Assembly (NCBI GenBank): GCA_016124195.1
Contig: WGOE01000002.1
Location: 496,001-560,000, forward strand
From: a bacterium
GTDB lineage: Bacteria > Pseudomonadota > Alphaproteobacteria > Rhodobacterales > Rhodobacteraceae
Length of the DNA stretch: 64,000 nt
Reading direction: 5' to 3'
Shown here: piece after piece, positions 16,811-28,110 of the stretch
Position numbering within the stretch: position 1 is the stretch's first letter
Layout of the letters: each line of letters opens with the position of its first letter
Program-made: the position numbers and the translations under genes
Notes under the pieces: generated by a model
Databases searched by the model: none
The model's input: the letters and a program-made list of their open reading frames with translations, nothing else
What the model was told of the DNA's origin: nothing

Positions 16811-18367
16811 ATGACCGAGGACGCCACCAAGCGCCGCAGGGCCGGGGGCCGCGCCGGCAACAAGGAGCGCGCCGGCTCTTCCGTCATCGACCAGATGCCC
16901 TGGCGCATTCCCGTCAACCCCGATCGCCCCATCGAGCCGCTGGATGAGGACGGCGTTCAAGCCATCCACCGCGGCGCCATGAAGATCCTGCGCGATATTG
17001 GTATCGAATTCCTTAACCCGACGGCGCTGGAACACATGCGCGATGCCGGCTGCCTCATCAACGGCACCAATGTGCGGATGGACGAGGATTTCGTGATGGA
17101 AATGCTGGCCCGCGCGCCGGAGACCTTCACGATCACCCCGCGCAACCTTGACCGCGAGGTCATCATGGGCGGCAAGCACATGCTGTTCGTCAATGTCTCC
17201 TCTCCGCCGAACTCCTGGGATCTGGAGCGGGGAAAGCGGTCCGGCGACTTCGAGACCTTCAAGGATTTCATGCGGTTGACCCAGTATTTCAACTGCATCC
17301 ACATCGCGGGCGGCTATCCGGTCGAACCGATCGACATCCACCCTTCGGTGCGCCATCTGGACTGCCTTTACGAAAAGCTGACGCTGACCGACAAGGTCGT
17401 CCACGCCTATTCGCTGGGAGCTGAACGGGTCGAGGATGTGATGGAGATGGTCCGCATCGCGGGCGGTCTGACGGAAGAGGAATTCCAAGCCAAACCAAGG
17501 ATGTACACCAACATCAACTCGGTCTCGCCGCTCAAGCACGATTATCCGATGCTGGATGGCGCGATGCGGCTGGCCAAGCGCGGGCAGCCGGTGGTGATCA
17601 CGCCCTTCACGCTTGCCGGAGCCATGGCGCCGGTGACGATGGCGGGCGCGGTGGCGCTGTCCCTGGCCGATGCGCTGGCGGCGGTAGCCCTGCTGCAATA
17701 CATCGCGCCGGGCTGTCCCGTGGCGATCGGCACCTTCACCTCGAATGTCGACATGAAGTCGGGCGCGCCGGCCTTCGGCACGCCGGAATACATGCGCGCC
17801 ACGCAGATGACCGGGCAGCTGGTGCGCTATTACAAGCTGCCGCTGCGCTCTTCCGGCGTCTGTGCGGCCAATGTGCCGGACGGACAGTCGATGTGGGAAA
17901 CCTCCAACAGCTTGTGGGCGGCGGTGCAGAGCCGCACCAACATGGTGTATCACGCGGCCGGCTGGCTTGAGGGCGGGCTGATCGCCAGCCCGGAGAAGTT
18001 CATCATGGACTGCGAGGTCCTGCAGATGATCCAGCGCTATTTCGAAGAGGCGACCTGGGCCACGACCGAGGACGACATCGCCATCGAGGCGATCCGCGAT
18101 GTCGGGCCCTCGGGGCATTATTTTGGCACGCCGCACACCCAGTCGCGCTACACGACCGCCTTTTACGCGCCCTTCCTTGCCGATTGGCGCAACTATGAGG
18201 CGTGGCAGCTGGACGGCGCGATGTGGACGGCCGAGCGCGCCCACAAGGTCTACAAGGCCATCATGGCAGAGTTCGTGCCGCCCCCGATGAACGGCGATCA
18301 TCAGGAGGAGTTGCGCCGCTTCGTCGCCCGCCGCAAGCAGGAAGGCGGCGCGCCGACCGATTTTTGA
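16811..18367 (+). CDS. MttB family (trimethylamine/glycine-betaine-type) methyltransferase without pyrrolysine
   Basis: A 518-residue protein of the MttB superfamily, with conserved-looking stretches AIHRGAMKILRDIGIEF, FTLAGAMAPVTMAGA and DVGPSGHYFG. In archaeal MttB an in-frame amber codon encodes pyrrolysine at the active site; here the frame is continuous without UAG, placing it with non-Pyl members such as glycine betaine methyltransferase MtgB or proline betaine methyltransferase MtpB. Those transfer a methyl group to a corrinoid protein. No corrinoid protein or corrinoid methyltransferase gene is adjacent. The start has AGGAGG upstream. Substrate is inferred only to be a quaternary amine. 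Confidence 0.88.
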   Translation: MTEDATKRRRAGGRAGNKERAGSSVIDQMPWRIPVNPDRPIEPLDEDGVQAIHRGAMKILRDIGIEFLNPTALEHMRDAGCLINGTNVRMDEDFVMEMLARAPETFTITPRNLDREVIMGGKHMLFVNVSSPPNSWDLERGKRSGDFETFKDFMRLTQYFNCIHIAGGYPVEPIDIHPSVRHLDCLYEKLTLTDKVVHAYSLGAERVEDVMEMVRIAGGLTEEEFQAKPRMYTNINSVSPLKHDYPMLDGAMRLAKRGQPVVITPFTLAGAMAPVTMAGAVALSLADALAAVALLQYIAPGCPVAIGTFTSNVDMKSGAPAFGTPEYMRATQMTGQLVRYYKLPLRSSGVCAANVPDGQSMWETSNSLWAAVQSRTNMVYHAAGWLEGGLIASPEKFIMDCEVLQMIQRYFEEATWATTEDDIAIEAIRDVGPSGHYFGTPHTQSRYTTAFYAPFLADWRNYEAWQLDGAMWTAERAHKVYKAIMAEFVPPPMNGDHQEELRRFVARRKQEGGAPTDF

Positions 18368-18432
18368 ACCAGCGTACGGTGGTCGGGCGCGCGCTGTGGC
18401 AAGGGTCCGGAATTGCTTGGCAAAAGCTCTGG

Positions 18433-18447
18433 TTAACAAAAGGTTGA
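18433..18447. promoter_or_regulatory. CtrA-box-like site
   Basis: TTAA-N7-TTGA, one mismatch from the alphaproteobacterial CtrA consensus TTAA-N7-TTAA. It lies in the 262-base gap before the DUF4153 gene, next to a tandem repeat, and a lone TTAACC half-site follows about 100 bases downstream. Function is unproven. Confidence 0.3.
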
Positions 18448-18448
18448 C

Positions 18449-18481
18449 TGTCTTCCTTCCGTCTTCCTTCTGTCTTGCTTG
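18449..18481. repeat. Three tandem 11-base repeats
   Basis: The units are TGTCTTCCTTC, CGTCTTCCTTC and TGTCTTGCTTG, head to tail. Period 11 is about one helical turn, so three copies would present the same face of the DNA to a bound protein. It is in the intergenic region between the MttB-type and DUF4153 genes. Confidence 0.7.
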
Positions 18482-18629
18482 CGTGCAGACGAAAGGCAGA
18501 TGGCCGCGCAGATGGCCGCCTTGTCAAAGACGGGGGACGAATCGTTAACCAATATCGCCGATGGAGGGGGCAGGACGCATTTCCCTTCCCGGGCCTTCCG
18601 GCCTAAGCTGGCGCAAAACGGAGGCTGGC

Positions 18630-20351
18630 ATGGCGCGCAACCGCTGGATAATGGTGCTGATCGGCGCTTTGGCGGGGGGCAGCCTGTATCTGCTTGCCCG
18701 GATGGTCGAGGCTGAATGGCTGATCGGCCGGCCGGCCCTTGCCGTGTTGCTGCTGGCGGGCGTTTTCTTTGGCGGGCTGTTGCTGACGGCGGGGCCGCTG
18801 GGGCTGGGCCGCGCGGCCCTGAGCGCGCTGGGCGTGGCCGTGGTGGTGACCGGGCTGGCGCTGATCGCCTCGCTGCGGTTTGCCATGGCCGAGGGGGTTG
18901 CGGGCTCTGGGATCGCGATGGTGGCGCTGGGCGTGCTGATCTGGCTGCCCTGGCCCTTTGTGATCGCGGCCTGGGGTCTGGGCTGGCGCGATTACCCCAG
19001 CCTGTTCGCCGAAAGCTGGAGCGTCGTGGTGCGGGTGGTGGTGGCGCTGATCTTCACCGGCATCGTCTGGCTGGTGATCTTGCTGTCGCAGGCGCTGCTG
19101 GATCTGGTGGGCGTGCCGGTGATCGAGCTGGTGATCCAGCGGCCCGGGGCGCCCTGGCTGATCACGGGCACGGTGTTGGGGCTGGCGATGGCGGTGGTCA
19201 ACGAATTGGCGGACGTGCTGTCGCCGGGGCTGCTGCTGCGGCTGTTCCGTCTGCTGGTGCCGGTGGTGCTGGGGGTGATGGCGATCTTCCTCGCGGCGCT
19301 GCCGCTGCGCGGGTTCGATGCGATCTTTGGTGCCGTCTCGTCCACGGCGCTGCTGCTGGGAATGGTGGCGGCGGCGGTGACGCTGGTCACCTCGGCGCTG
19401 GATCAAGAGGATGCGACGGCCGAACATACCGGGTTTCTGGTGCAGTCGGCCCGGATCCTCGCGGGGCTTACGGTGCTGCCGGCGGGGCTTGCGGTCTGGG
19501 CGCTGGCGGTGCGGGTGATGGGCCATGGCTGGACGCCGCCACGCTTGCTGGCGGCCACGGTGGCGGGCCTCGCCCTCGCCTATGGGGTGATGTACCTTGT
19601 CGCCGTGCTGCGCGGTCCGGGCTGGATGGAGCGAATCCGTCAGGCCAATATCCGGCTGGCACTGGGGACGATGGGGCTGGCCGCGCTGTGGCTTTCGGTC
19701 CTGAACCCCGAGGCGATCTCGGCACGCAGCCAGTTGAGCCGGGTCGCGGACGGGCGCACGCCGGTCGCACAGATCGACCTCGCCGCGTTGGAGGCCTGGG
19801 GGCTGGCGGGGCAGGCGGCGCGCGCCGAGTTGGCCAGGCTCGCCCAGGGCAACGACGCTTTGGCCGCGCGGCTGAATGCCGGCGCCGGGGCCGACGCCGC
19901 AGCCCCCGATCCGGCACAGGTGCGCAAGGCGCTGGCCGCCGCACTGCCGCTGCAACCCGCCACGCCCGAGGCCGCGGCGCTGCGCGACCGGATTCTGGCG
20001 CAGCTGCCGGTCTATGACCTGCAACGCTGGCAGGCCGACTGCGAGGCGCATCTGCCGCAGGGCGGGGCGGGCTGCGTCATGGTCGTGGCCGATTTCCTGC
20101 CTGCCGTTCCCGGCGACGAGGCGCTGCTTCTGGCGCGCGACAGCGACGGCTACATGGCGATGGAAGGCTTCAGCCTGCAGGACGGCGTGCTGTCGCGCCA
20201 TCCTGTCACCTCTTATGGCGGCGCCCTGCCTGCGTTTGACCAGGGGGCGGCCCTGATCGCCAGCCTGCAGCAGAAGATGGCGCCCGTGATGGCCCAGCCG
20301 CTCAACCAGCTTCTGGTGCCGGATGCGCCGGGGCTGGTCTTTTCGCCGTGA
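18630..20351 (+). CDS. DUF4153 domain membrane protein
   Basis: A 573-residue integral membrane protein with roughly ten hydrophobic segments in the first 370 residues, then a soluble C-terminal domain (about 380-573) that is presumably periplasmic or cytosolic (LPVYDLQRWQADCEAHLPQGGAGC). DUF4153 is an uncharacterised family. The start MARNRWIMVLIG is chosen for a GGAGG site 5 bases upstream; an upstream frame extension has no such site. The H-NOX-like and diguanylate cyclase genes follow on the same strand after 63 bases, so co-transcription is possible. Confidence 0.8.
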   Translation: MARNRWIMVLIGALAGGSLYLLARMVEAEWLIGRPALAVLLLAGVFFGGLLLTAGPLGLGRAALSALGVAVVVTGLALIASLRFAMAEGVAGSGIAMVALGVLIWLPWPFVIAAWGLGWRDYPSLFAESWSVVVRVVVALIFTGIVWLVILLSQALLDLVGVPVIELVIQRPGAPWLITGTVLGLAMAVVNELADVLSPGLLLRLFRLLVPVVLGVMAIFLAALPLRGFDAIFGAVSSTALLLGMVAAAVTLVTSALDQEDATAEHTGFLVQSARILAGLTVLPAGLAVWALAVRVMGHGWTPPRLLAATVAGLALAYGVMYLVAVLRGPGWMERIRQANIRLALGTMGLAALWLSVLNPEAISARSQLSRVADGRTPVAQIDLAALEAWGLAGQAARAELARLAQGNDALAARLNAGAGADAAAPDPAQVRKALAAALPLQPATPEAAALRDRILAQLPVYDLQRWQADCEAHLPQGGAGCVMVVADFLPAVPGDEALLLARDSDGYMAMEGFSLQDGVLSRHPVTSYGGALPAFDQGAALIASLQQKMAPVMAQPLNQLLVPDAPGLVFSP

Positions 20352-20414
20352 GCCCTGCGGCATTTGAGCCTTGTTAACGACTGTTGCCTAGCATGGCGTC
20401 AAACGAGGTCGCAC

Positions 20415-21002
20415 ATGCTGGGTCTGATCAATCGCTCCTTTCAATTCTTCCTGAGCGACACCTATGGGGTGGAGTTCTGGGAAAACGTGGCCAAGGTGGC
20501 CGATATCCGGGTTTCCGGCTTTGAATCCATGCTGATCTACGACGACAAGCTGATCAATCAGGTGATCGACGCGGCCTCGGCCCTGCTGCGGCGTCCGCGC
20601 GAATCGCTGATGGAGGATATGGGCACCTATCTGGTCAGCCATGAAAGCCTGCAGACGGTGCGGCGGCTTCTGCGGTTCTCTGGCGTGAATTTCGGCGAAT
20701 TCCTCAATTCGATGGAGGAGTTGCCTGAACGCGGGCGTCTGGTGCTGCCAGAACTGGAACTGCCCGAGATGGAGCTGTGCGATCTGGGCGGCGGCCATTT
20801 CCGCCTGCGCTGCCGGGCGCGTTTTGCCGGAACCGGTCATATCGTGATGGGGCTTTTGCGGGCCATGGCGGATGATTACGGCGCGCTGGTGTTGCTGGAC
20901 CATCTGGGCCTCGACGCGGGGGGAGAGGTGATTTCGGTGCAGATTGCGGACCAGGCTCTTTACGAGGCGAGGCCTTTCAGCCTTGGCCTGTCGGTGGGTT
21001 GA
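20415..21002 (+). CDS. H-NOX-like (HNOB) domain protein lacking the haem ligand
   Basis: A 195-residue protein with the H-NOX start pattern (MLGLINRSFQFFLSDTYG, then FWENVAK) and matching length. H-NOX proteins bind haem through a proximal histidine in an LH motif near residue 103 and a YxSxR propionate clamp. Here the segment from residue 97 to 127 contains no histidine (LP at the expected LH) and the clamp positions 131, 133 and 135 read Leu, Cys and Ala. Haem binding therefore looks unlikely or different. The diguanylate cyclase starts immediately after its stop, so a signalling partnership persists despite the altered pocket. Cysteines 122 and 133 are possible alternative sensing residues. 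Confidence 0.8.
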   Translation: MLGLINRSFQFFLSDTYGVEFWENVAKVADIRVSGFESMLIYDDKLINQVIDAASALLRRPRESLMEDMGTYLVSHESLQTVRRLLRFSGVNFGEFLNSMEELPERGRLVLPELELPEMELCDLGGGHFRLRCRARFAGTGHIVMGLLRAMADDYGALVLLDHLGLDAGGEVISVQIADQALYEARPFSLGLSVG

Positions 21003-22046
21003 ATGCCAGAGCGGGGTGACAAGATTGCGCTGCCGGTGCCGCTGGAGGCGTTTGACCGCCTGATGCCCTTGCATCTGCGGGTGAATCCGGACGGGCGGAT
21101 CACCGGCTATGGCCCCACGCTGGCCAAACTGCTCGGCCGGCAGGGCATTCTCGGCCACGGCCTGTTCGAGGCTTTCGAGGTGCGGCGTCCGGCCGGTCTG
21201 ACCTCGATCGTGCTGTTGCAGGCCCATGCCGGCGAAAGGCTGCGCCTGACCCTGCGCCATGCGCCGCGCCCGGTGGCCTTTCGCGGGCTTGCCATGCCCT
21301 TGGCCGAGGGGGCGGGCATGATCCTCAACCTGTCCTTCGGCATCGGCGTGGTGGATGCGGTGCGCAACTTTGCCCTGACAGATGGCGATTTTGCGGCCAC
21401 CGATCTGGCGGTCGAGATGATGTATCTGGTCGAGGCCAAGACCGCCGCGATGGAGACGCTGCGCGGCTTTGCGCTGCGCATGCAGGGTGACAAGCAGATG
21501 GCCGAAACCCAGGCGCTGACCGATACGCTGACCGGCCTGCGCAACCGCCGTGCCCTGGCGCAGCTTCTGGAACGGCTGACCCAGTCGGAGGCGCCCTTCG
21601 GCCTGATGCATATCGACCTCGATTATTTCAAGGCGGTCAATGACACGTTTGGCCATGCGGCCGGCGACCATGTGCTGCGTTGGGTGGCCGATGTGCTCAC
21701 CGGGGAAGCGCGCATGACCGACATCTTTGCGCGGGTCGGCGGTGATGAGTTCGTCGGCGTCTTTCCCGATCTGACGGATGTCGACCGGCTCACATCCACC
21801 GCGCGGCGGATCATCGAGGCGCTGTCGCGTCCGATCCTGTTCGAAGGCCGGATGTGCCAGATTTCGGCCTCGATCGGCATCACCACTTCGGTCAATTATG
21901 CGGTGCCCGAAATCGCCCGGATGCAGCATGACGCGGATGAGGCGCTTTACGCTTCCAAAAGGGCGGGGCGCGGGCAGGCGCAGGCCTATCCTTCGGGCGG
22001 CGTGGTGCGGGACTCTGCCGCGCTGGACGACCGGCGCAGCGCCTGA
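21003..22046 (+). CDS. Diguanylate cyclase with an N-terminal HNOBA-like sensor region
   Basis: A 347-residue protein. The N-terminal 140 residues resemble the H-NOX-associated (HNOBA/PAS-like) domain (LHLRVNPDGRITGYGPTLAKLLG), followed by a short helical linker and a GGDEF domain (about residues 170-330). The catalytic motif is GGDEF at 246-250, and an I-site RMTD lies at 237-240, so it should make c-di-GMP and be product inhibited. The ATG follows the H-NOX-like stop directly, indicating translational coupling and probable complex formation. A hairpin terminator follows the gene. Confidence 0.92.
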   Translation: MPERGDKIALPVPLEAFDRLMPLHLRVNPDGRITGYGPTLAKLLGRQGILGHGLFEAFEVRRPAGLTSIVLLQAHAGERLRLTLRHAPRPVAFRGLAMPLAEGAGMILNLSFGIGVVDAVRNFALTDGDFAATDLAVEMMYLVEAKTAAMETLRGFALRMQGDKQMAETQALTDTLTGLRNRRALAQLLERLTQSEAPFGLMHIDLDYFKAVNDTFGHAAGDHVLRWVADVLTGEARMTDIFARVGGDEFVGVFPDLTDVDRLTSTARRIIEALSRPILFEGRMCQISASIGITTSVNYAVPEIARMQHDADEALYASKRAGRGQAQAYPSGGVVRDSAALDDRRSA

Positions 22047-22079
22047 GGCTTGACGGCGGGCGCGGCCCCGACGCAGGAA

Positions 22080-22115
22080 AAAGGCCCGCGTCCGTGGCGG
22101 GCCTTTGGCATTTTG
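22080..22115 (+). terminator. Rho-independent terminator after the diguanylate cyclase gene
   Basis: A GGCCCGC stem pairs with GCGGGCC, extended by AAA/TTT, with a short loop and T-rich sequence downstream. It ends the plus-strand unit and faces the convergent mcm gene. Confidence 0.7.
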
Positions 22116-22176
22116 AACCCGTGGGCCGGCTTGGTCAGGGCATGCGCGGATCTTCGGCGCCGCCGGCCCGCCGGCT

Positions 22177-24300
22177 TCAGCGCGCCTTGCGGATCAGGTC
22201 GAGGATTTCGGACGCGGCCTTCGGGATATTGGTGCCCGGGCCGAAGATGGCCTTGACCCCGGCGGATCTGAGCAGGGCGTGGTCCTGGACCGGAATGACG
22301 CCGCCGCAGATGACGAGGATGTCGCCCGCGCCCTTGGCCCGCAGCGCCTCGATCAGCTTGGGGGCCAGCGTCGTGTGACCGGCCGCCTGGGACGAGATGC
22401 CCACGACATGGACATCGTTGTCGATGGCGTCCTGCGCCGCCTCTTCGGGGGTCTGGAACAGCGGGCCCATGTCCACGTCAAAGCCCATGTCGGCAAAGGC
22501 GGTGGCGATGACCTTGGCGCCGCGATCATGGCCATCCTGGCCCATCTTGACCACCAGCATCCGGGGACGGCGGCCCTCTTCGGCCTCGAAGTCCTTGATA
22601 TCCTTCTGAATCGCCTCGAAGCCCGCGTCGCCCTCCCAGCCTGCGCCATAGACACCCGCGAGGGTCTTGACCTCGGCCCGGTGGCGGCCGAAGACGTTTT
22701 CCATGGCCTGGCTGATCTCTCCCACCGTGGCGCGGGCGCGGGCGGCTGCGACGGCGGCGGCGAGGAGGTTGCCATCGCCCCGGGCCGCGACCTCGAGCCC
22801 GGCCAGCGCTGACTGCACCGCCGCCTCGTCACGCGCGGCGCGGGTGGCGTTCAGGCGGGCGATCTGCGCATCGCGCACGGCCATGTTGTCGATCGACAGG
22901 ATGTCGACCGGGGTGTCGGTCTCGGGCTGGTATTTGTTCACGCCGACAATGACCTCGGCGCCGCGGTCGATCAGGGCCTGCCGGCGGGCGGCCGATTCCT
23001 CGATGCGCAGCTTGGGCATGCCGGAGGCCACGGCCTTGGTCATGCCGCCCATCGCCTCGACCTCTTCGATCAGCTTCCAGGCTTCCTCGGCCAACTGGGC
23101 CGTCAGGCTTTCGACGTAATAGGACCCCGCCAGAGGGTCGGCGACATGGGTGATGCCGGTTTCTTCCTGCAGGATCAGCTGGGTGTTGCGCGCGATGCGG
23201 GCCGAGGCTTCGGTGGGCAGGGCCATCGCCTCGTCAAAGGAATTGGTGTGCAGGCTTTGCGTGCCGCCAAGGGCCGCGGCCATCGCCTCGTAAGCCGTGC
23301 GGATGACGTTGTTGTAGGGGTCCTTTTCCTGCAAGGACACGCCGGAGGTCTGGCAATGGGTGCGCAGCATCAGGGATTCGGGCTTCTTCGCGCCGAATTC
23401 GGTCATGATGCGGTGCCAGAGCAGGCGGGCGGCGCGCAGTTTGGCGGCCTCCATGAAGAAATTCATGCCGATGGCGAAGAAGAAGGACAGGCGCGGCGCG
23501 AAGGCATCGACATCCATGCCGCGGGCCAGCGCCGTGCGGACATATTCGCGCCCGTCGGCGAGGGTGAAGCCCAGTTCCTGGACGAGGTTCGCCCCCGCCT
23601 CCTGCATGTGGTAGCCCGAGATCGAGATCGAGTTGAACTTGGGCATCTCGGCCGCAGTGTAGGCGATGATGTCGGCCACGATGCGCATCGAGGGTTCGGG
23701 CGGGTAGATATAGGTGTTGCGCACCATGAATTCTTTGAGGATGTCGTTCTGGATCGTGCCGGACAGGGCGGCGCGGGGCACGCCCTGTTCCTCTCCCGCC
23801 ACGATGAAATTGGCCAGCACCGGGATGACCGCGCCATTCATCGTCATGGAAACGCTGACTTTGTCGAGGGGGATGCCGTCGAAGAGGATCTTCATGTCCT
23901 CGACCGAGTCGATGGCGACGCCGGCCTTGCCGACATCGCCCAGAACGCGGGGGTGGTCGCTGTCATAGCCGCGGTGGGTGGCCAGGTCGAAGGCGACCGA
24001 GACGCCCTGCTGGCCGGCCGCCAGCGCCTTGCGGTAAAAGGCATTCGATTCCTCGGCGGTGGAAAAGCCCGCATATTGCCGGATCGTCCAGGGCCTGCCG
24101 GCATACATCGTGGCGCGCACGCCGCGGGTGAAGGGCGCAAGGCCGGGATAGCCGCCCATATGGGGCAGGTGCGCGGTGTCTTCGGCGGTGTAGAGCGGCT
24201 TGACCGGGATGCCTTCCAGCGTGTCCCAGGTGAGGCTGTCGGGCGATTTGCCCTTGAGGTCGCGGGTGGCAAGCGCCTCCCAATCAGCGCGGGTGGGCAT
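22177..24300 (-). CDS. Methylmalonyl-CoA mutase
   Basis: Adenosylcobalamin-dependent enzyme converting (R)-methylmalonyl-CoA to succinyl-CoA, 707 residues in one chain as in homodimer-type or catalytic-subunit forms. The N-terminal substrate-binding TIM barrel includes [18 protein letters not shown] and [13 protein letters not shown]-like sequence (here [13 protein letters not shown]). The C-terminal B12 domain has the base-off motif DGHDRGAKV near residue 580 and later GGVIPVQDH. The start has AGGAGA upstream. It lies downstream of pccA and completes propionyl-CoA assimilation; methylmalonyl-CoA epimerase is not in the window. Between it and pccA is a palindromic repeat that may reduce co-transcription. 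Confidence 0.96.
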   Translation of the reverse strand: MPTRADWEALATRDLKGKSPDSLTWDTLEGIPVKPLYTAEDTAHLPHMGGYPGLAPFTRGVRATMYAGRPWTIRQYAGFSTAEESNAFYRKALAAGQQGVSVAFDLATHRGYDSDHPRVLGDVGKAGVAIDSVEDMKILFDGIPLDKVSVSMTMNGAVIPVLANFIVAGEEQGVPRAALSGTIQNDILKEFMVRNTYIYPPEPSMRIVADIIAYTAAEMPKFNSISISGYHMQEAGANLVQELGFTLADGREYVRTALARGMDVDAFAPRLSFFFAIGMNFFMEAAKLRAARLLWHRIMTEFGAKKPESLMLRTHCQTSGVSLQEKDPYNNVIRTAYEAMAAALGGTQSLHTNSFDEAMALPTEASARIARNTQLILQEETGITHVADPLAGSYYVESLTAQLAEEAWKLIEEVEAMGGMTKAVASGMPKLRIEESAARRQALIDRGAEVIVGVNKYQPETDTPVDILSIDNMAVRDAQIARLNATRAARDEAAVQSALAGLEVAARGDGNLLAAAVAAARARATVGEISQAMENVFGRHRAEVKTLAGVYGAGWEGDAGFEAIQKDIKDFEAEEGRRPRMLVVKMGQDGHDRGAKVIATAFADMGFDVDMGPLFQTPEEAAQDAIDNDVHVVGISSQAAGHTTLAPKLIEALRAKGAGDILVICGGVIPVQDHALLRSAGVKAIFGPGTNIPKAASEILDLIRKAR

Positions 24301-24321
24301 GGGCTTCTCCTGTGGCGGGCC

Positions 24322-24386
24322 GGGGGTCCGGGGGGTTTCACACCCCCCGGACCCCCCGTGGGATATTTGCAAACAGATGAAAGGGG
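24322..24386 (+). repeat. REP-like palindrome with conserved tail (copy A)
   Basis: Perfect 14-base arms (GGGGGTCCGGGGGG and its complement) flank a 7-base loop, followed by the tail GGGATATTTGCAAACAGATG. A second element with a similar tail (GGGTATTTGCACCAAGTG) occurs on the other strand upstream of the pirin gene region. Palindrome plus conserved tail suggests a dispersed extragenic repeat family. Confidence 0.6.
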
Positions 24387-24425
24387 CGGGCGGGGTTACC
24401 GGCCGCGGGCCTTTTCGCAGGGGTA

Positions 24426-26444
<2,019 letters not shown>

Positions 26445-26452
26445 CTTTTACC

Positions 26453-27985
26453 TCACAGCGGGATATTGTCGTGCTTTTTCCAAGGGTTGGCCAGCTTCTT
26501 GCCGCGCAGGGAGGCAAAGGCGCGCGCCACGCGCTTGCGGGTGGAATGCGGGCGGATCACCTCGTCGACAAAGCCCTTTTCGGCCGCAACGAAAGGATTG
26601 GCGAAGCGTTCCTCGTAATCGGCGACGCGGGCGGCGATCTTGTCCTTGTCGCCCAATTCGCTGCGATAAAGGATCTCGACCGCGCCCTTGGCCCCCATCA
26701 CGGCGATTTCGGCGGTGGGCCAGGCATAGTTGAAATCGCCGCGCAGGTGTTTGGAGGCCATGACGTCATAGGCGCCGCCGTAAGCCTTGCGGGTGATCAC
26801 GGTCACCTTGGGCACCGTCGCCTCGCCATAGGCGAACAGCAGTTTCGCGCCGTGCTTGATGACGCCGCCCAGTTCCTGCGCCACCCCGGGCAGGAAGCCC
26901 GGAACATCGACAAAGGTCAGGATCGGAATTTCGAAGGCATCGCAGAACCGCACGAACCTTGCGGCCTTGCGGGACGAGTCGATGTCAAGGCAGCCGGCCA
27001 GCACCATCGGCTGGTTGGCCACCACGCCCACGGTCTGGCCCTCGATCCGGATGAAGCCGGTGATGATGTTGCCCGCGAAATCGCGCTGGATTTCAAAGAA
27101 ATCGCCCTCGTCCGCGACCTTCAGGATCAGTTCCTTCATGTCATAGGGCTGGTTGGGGTTGTCGGGGATCAGCGTGTCGAGCGAGGCTTCCAGCCGGGCC
27201 GGATCGTCGAAGAAGGGCCGCACTGGCGCCTTTTGCCGGTTGTTGAGCGGCAGAAAGTCGATCAGGCGCCGCGCCTCGGCCAGCATTTCGATGTCATTTT
27301 CATAGGCGCCATCGGCGACTGAGGATTTGCGGGTATGGGTGGCGGCACCGCCGAGTTCCTCGGCCGTCACGACTTCGTTCGTCACGGTTTTGACCACATC
27401 GGGGCCGGTGACGAACATGTAGGATGAATCCTTCACCATGAAGATGAAGTCGGTCATCGCCGGCGAATAGACCGCCCCGCCGGCGCAGGGCCCCATGATA
27501 AGCGAAATCTGCGGCACCACGCCCGAGGCGAGGACATTGCGCTGGAACACCTCGGCGTAGCCGGCCAGCGAGGCCACGCCCTCCTGGATGCGCGCGCCGC
27601 CGGAATCGTTGATGCCGATCACCGGGGCGCCGTTCTGGATGGCCATGTCCATGATCTTGCAGATCTTTTGAGCATGGGTTTCCGACAGCGACCCGCCGAA
27701 GACGGTGAAATCCTGCGAAAAGACATAGAGCATGCGGCCGTTGATCGTGCCCCAGCCCGTCACCACGCCGTCGCCGGCGGGGCGGTCGGCCTCCATCCCG
27801 AAATCGGTGCAGCGGTGTGCGACGAACATGTCGAATTCTTCGAACGAGCCTTCGTCCAGCAGAAGCTCGACCCTTTCGCGCGCCGTGAGCTTGCCCTTGG
27901 CATGCTGCGCCTCGACCCGCCGCAAGCCACCCCCCGCGCGTGCTGCGGCACGACGCTCCTCCAGCTCTTGCAGAATGTCCTTCAT
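26453..27985 (-). CDS. pccB: Propionyl-CoA carboxylase beta subunit (carboxyltransferase)
   Basis: A 510-residue carboxyltransferase that moves the carboxyl group from biotin to propionyl-CoA, giving methylmalonyl-CoA. Two crotonase-like domains are visible. The first contains [20 protein letters not shown] and [14 protein letters not shown]; the second contains [12 protein letters not shown] and [13 protein letters not shown]. The start [12 protein letters not shown] has GGAGGAGG upstream; a longer open frame upstream crosses the divergent promoter region and is rejected. It heads the pccB-pccA(-mcm) transcript and is divergent from the regulator below. Confidence 0.96.
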   Translation of the reverse strand: MKDILQELEERRAAARAGGGLRRVEAQHAKGKLTARERVELLLDEGSFEEFDMFVAHRCTDFGMEADRPAGDGVVTGWGTINGRMLYVFSQDFTVFGGSLSETHAQKICKIMDMAIQNGAPVIGINDSGGARIQEGVASLAGYAEVFQRNVLASGVVPQISLIMGPCAGGAVYSPAMTDFIFMVKDSSYMFVTGPDVVKTVTNEVVTAEELGGAATHTRKSSVADGAYENDIEMLAEARRLIDFLPLNNRQKAPVRPFFDDPARLEASLDTLIPDNPNQPYDMKELILKVADEGDFFEIQRDFAGNIITGFIRIEGQTVGVVANQPMVLAGCLDIDSSRKAARFVRFCDAFEIPILTFVDVPGFLPGVAQELGGVIKHGAKLLFAYGEATVPKVTVITRKAYGGAYDVMASKHLRGDFNYAWPTAEIAVMGAKGAVEILYRSELGDKDKIAARVADYEERFANPFVAAEKGFVDEVIRPHSTRKRVARAFASLRGKKLANPWKKHDNIPL

Positions 27986-28020
27986 GGTCGGGGCCTCCTC
28001 CGCTTGGTCATTTTGGCGCA

Positions 28021-28110
28021 TAAGCAAAGCAGCGCCGGGAAAGAAGTCTTGAACGTGTGTAACAGCGTGGTAAGCAAATGGCACATCCACATTTATGCAA
28101 AGTTGCAAAT
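28021..28110. promoter_or_regulatory. Divergent pccB/regulator control region with GCAAA-type repeats
   Basis: The octamer TAAGCAAA occurs twice exactly 50 bases apart (at 28021 and 28071). TATGCAAA and GTTGCAAA follow back to back and run into the regulator start codon. PccR of Rhodobacter sphaeroides is reported to bind paired TTTGCAAA-like half-sites, and these are one or two mismatches from that. Autoregulation is therefore plausible; the spacing differs from the published form as I recall it. Confidence 0.45.

Noticed and set aside
16811-18367. Pyrrolysine-containing MttB
   Set aside because: The frame has no in-frame UAG and ends in TGA.
15932-18439. 835-codon open frame on the minus strand, antisense to the HAD and MttB-type genes
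   Set aside because: It is His/Arg/Asp-rich with no recognisable domain and lies opposite two well-supported genes; long antisense frames are expected in G+C-rich DNA.
18603-20363. 586-codon minus-strand open frame over the DUF4153 gene
   Set aside because: It is Gln/His/Arg-rich without domains; the plus-strand gene has a good ribosome-binding site and membrane helices.
24366-24373. TTTGCAAA upstream of mcm as a PccR half-site
   Set aside because: It lies within the REP-like tail, is single, and the same octamer also occurs by chance elsewhere (5877 and inside the aldo/keto reductase gene).
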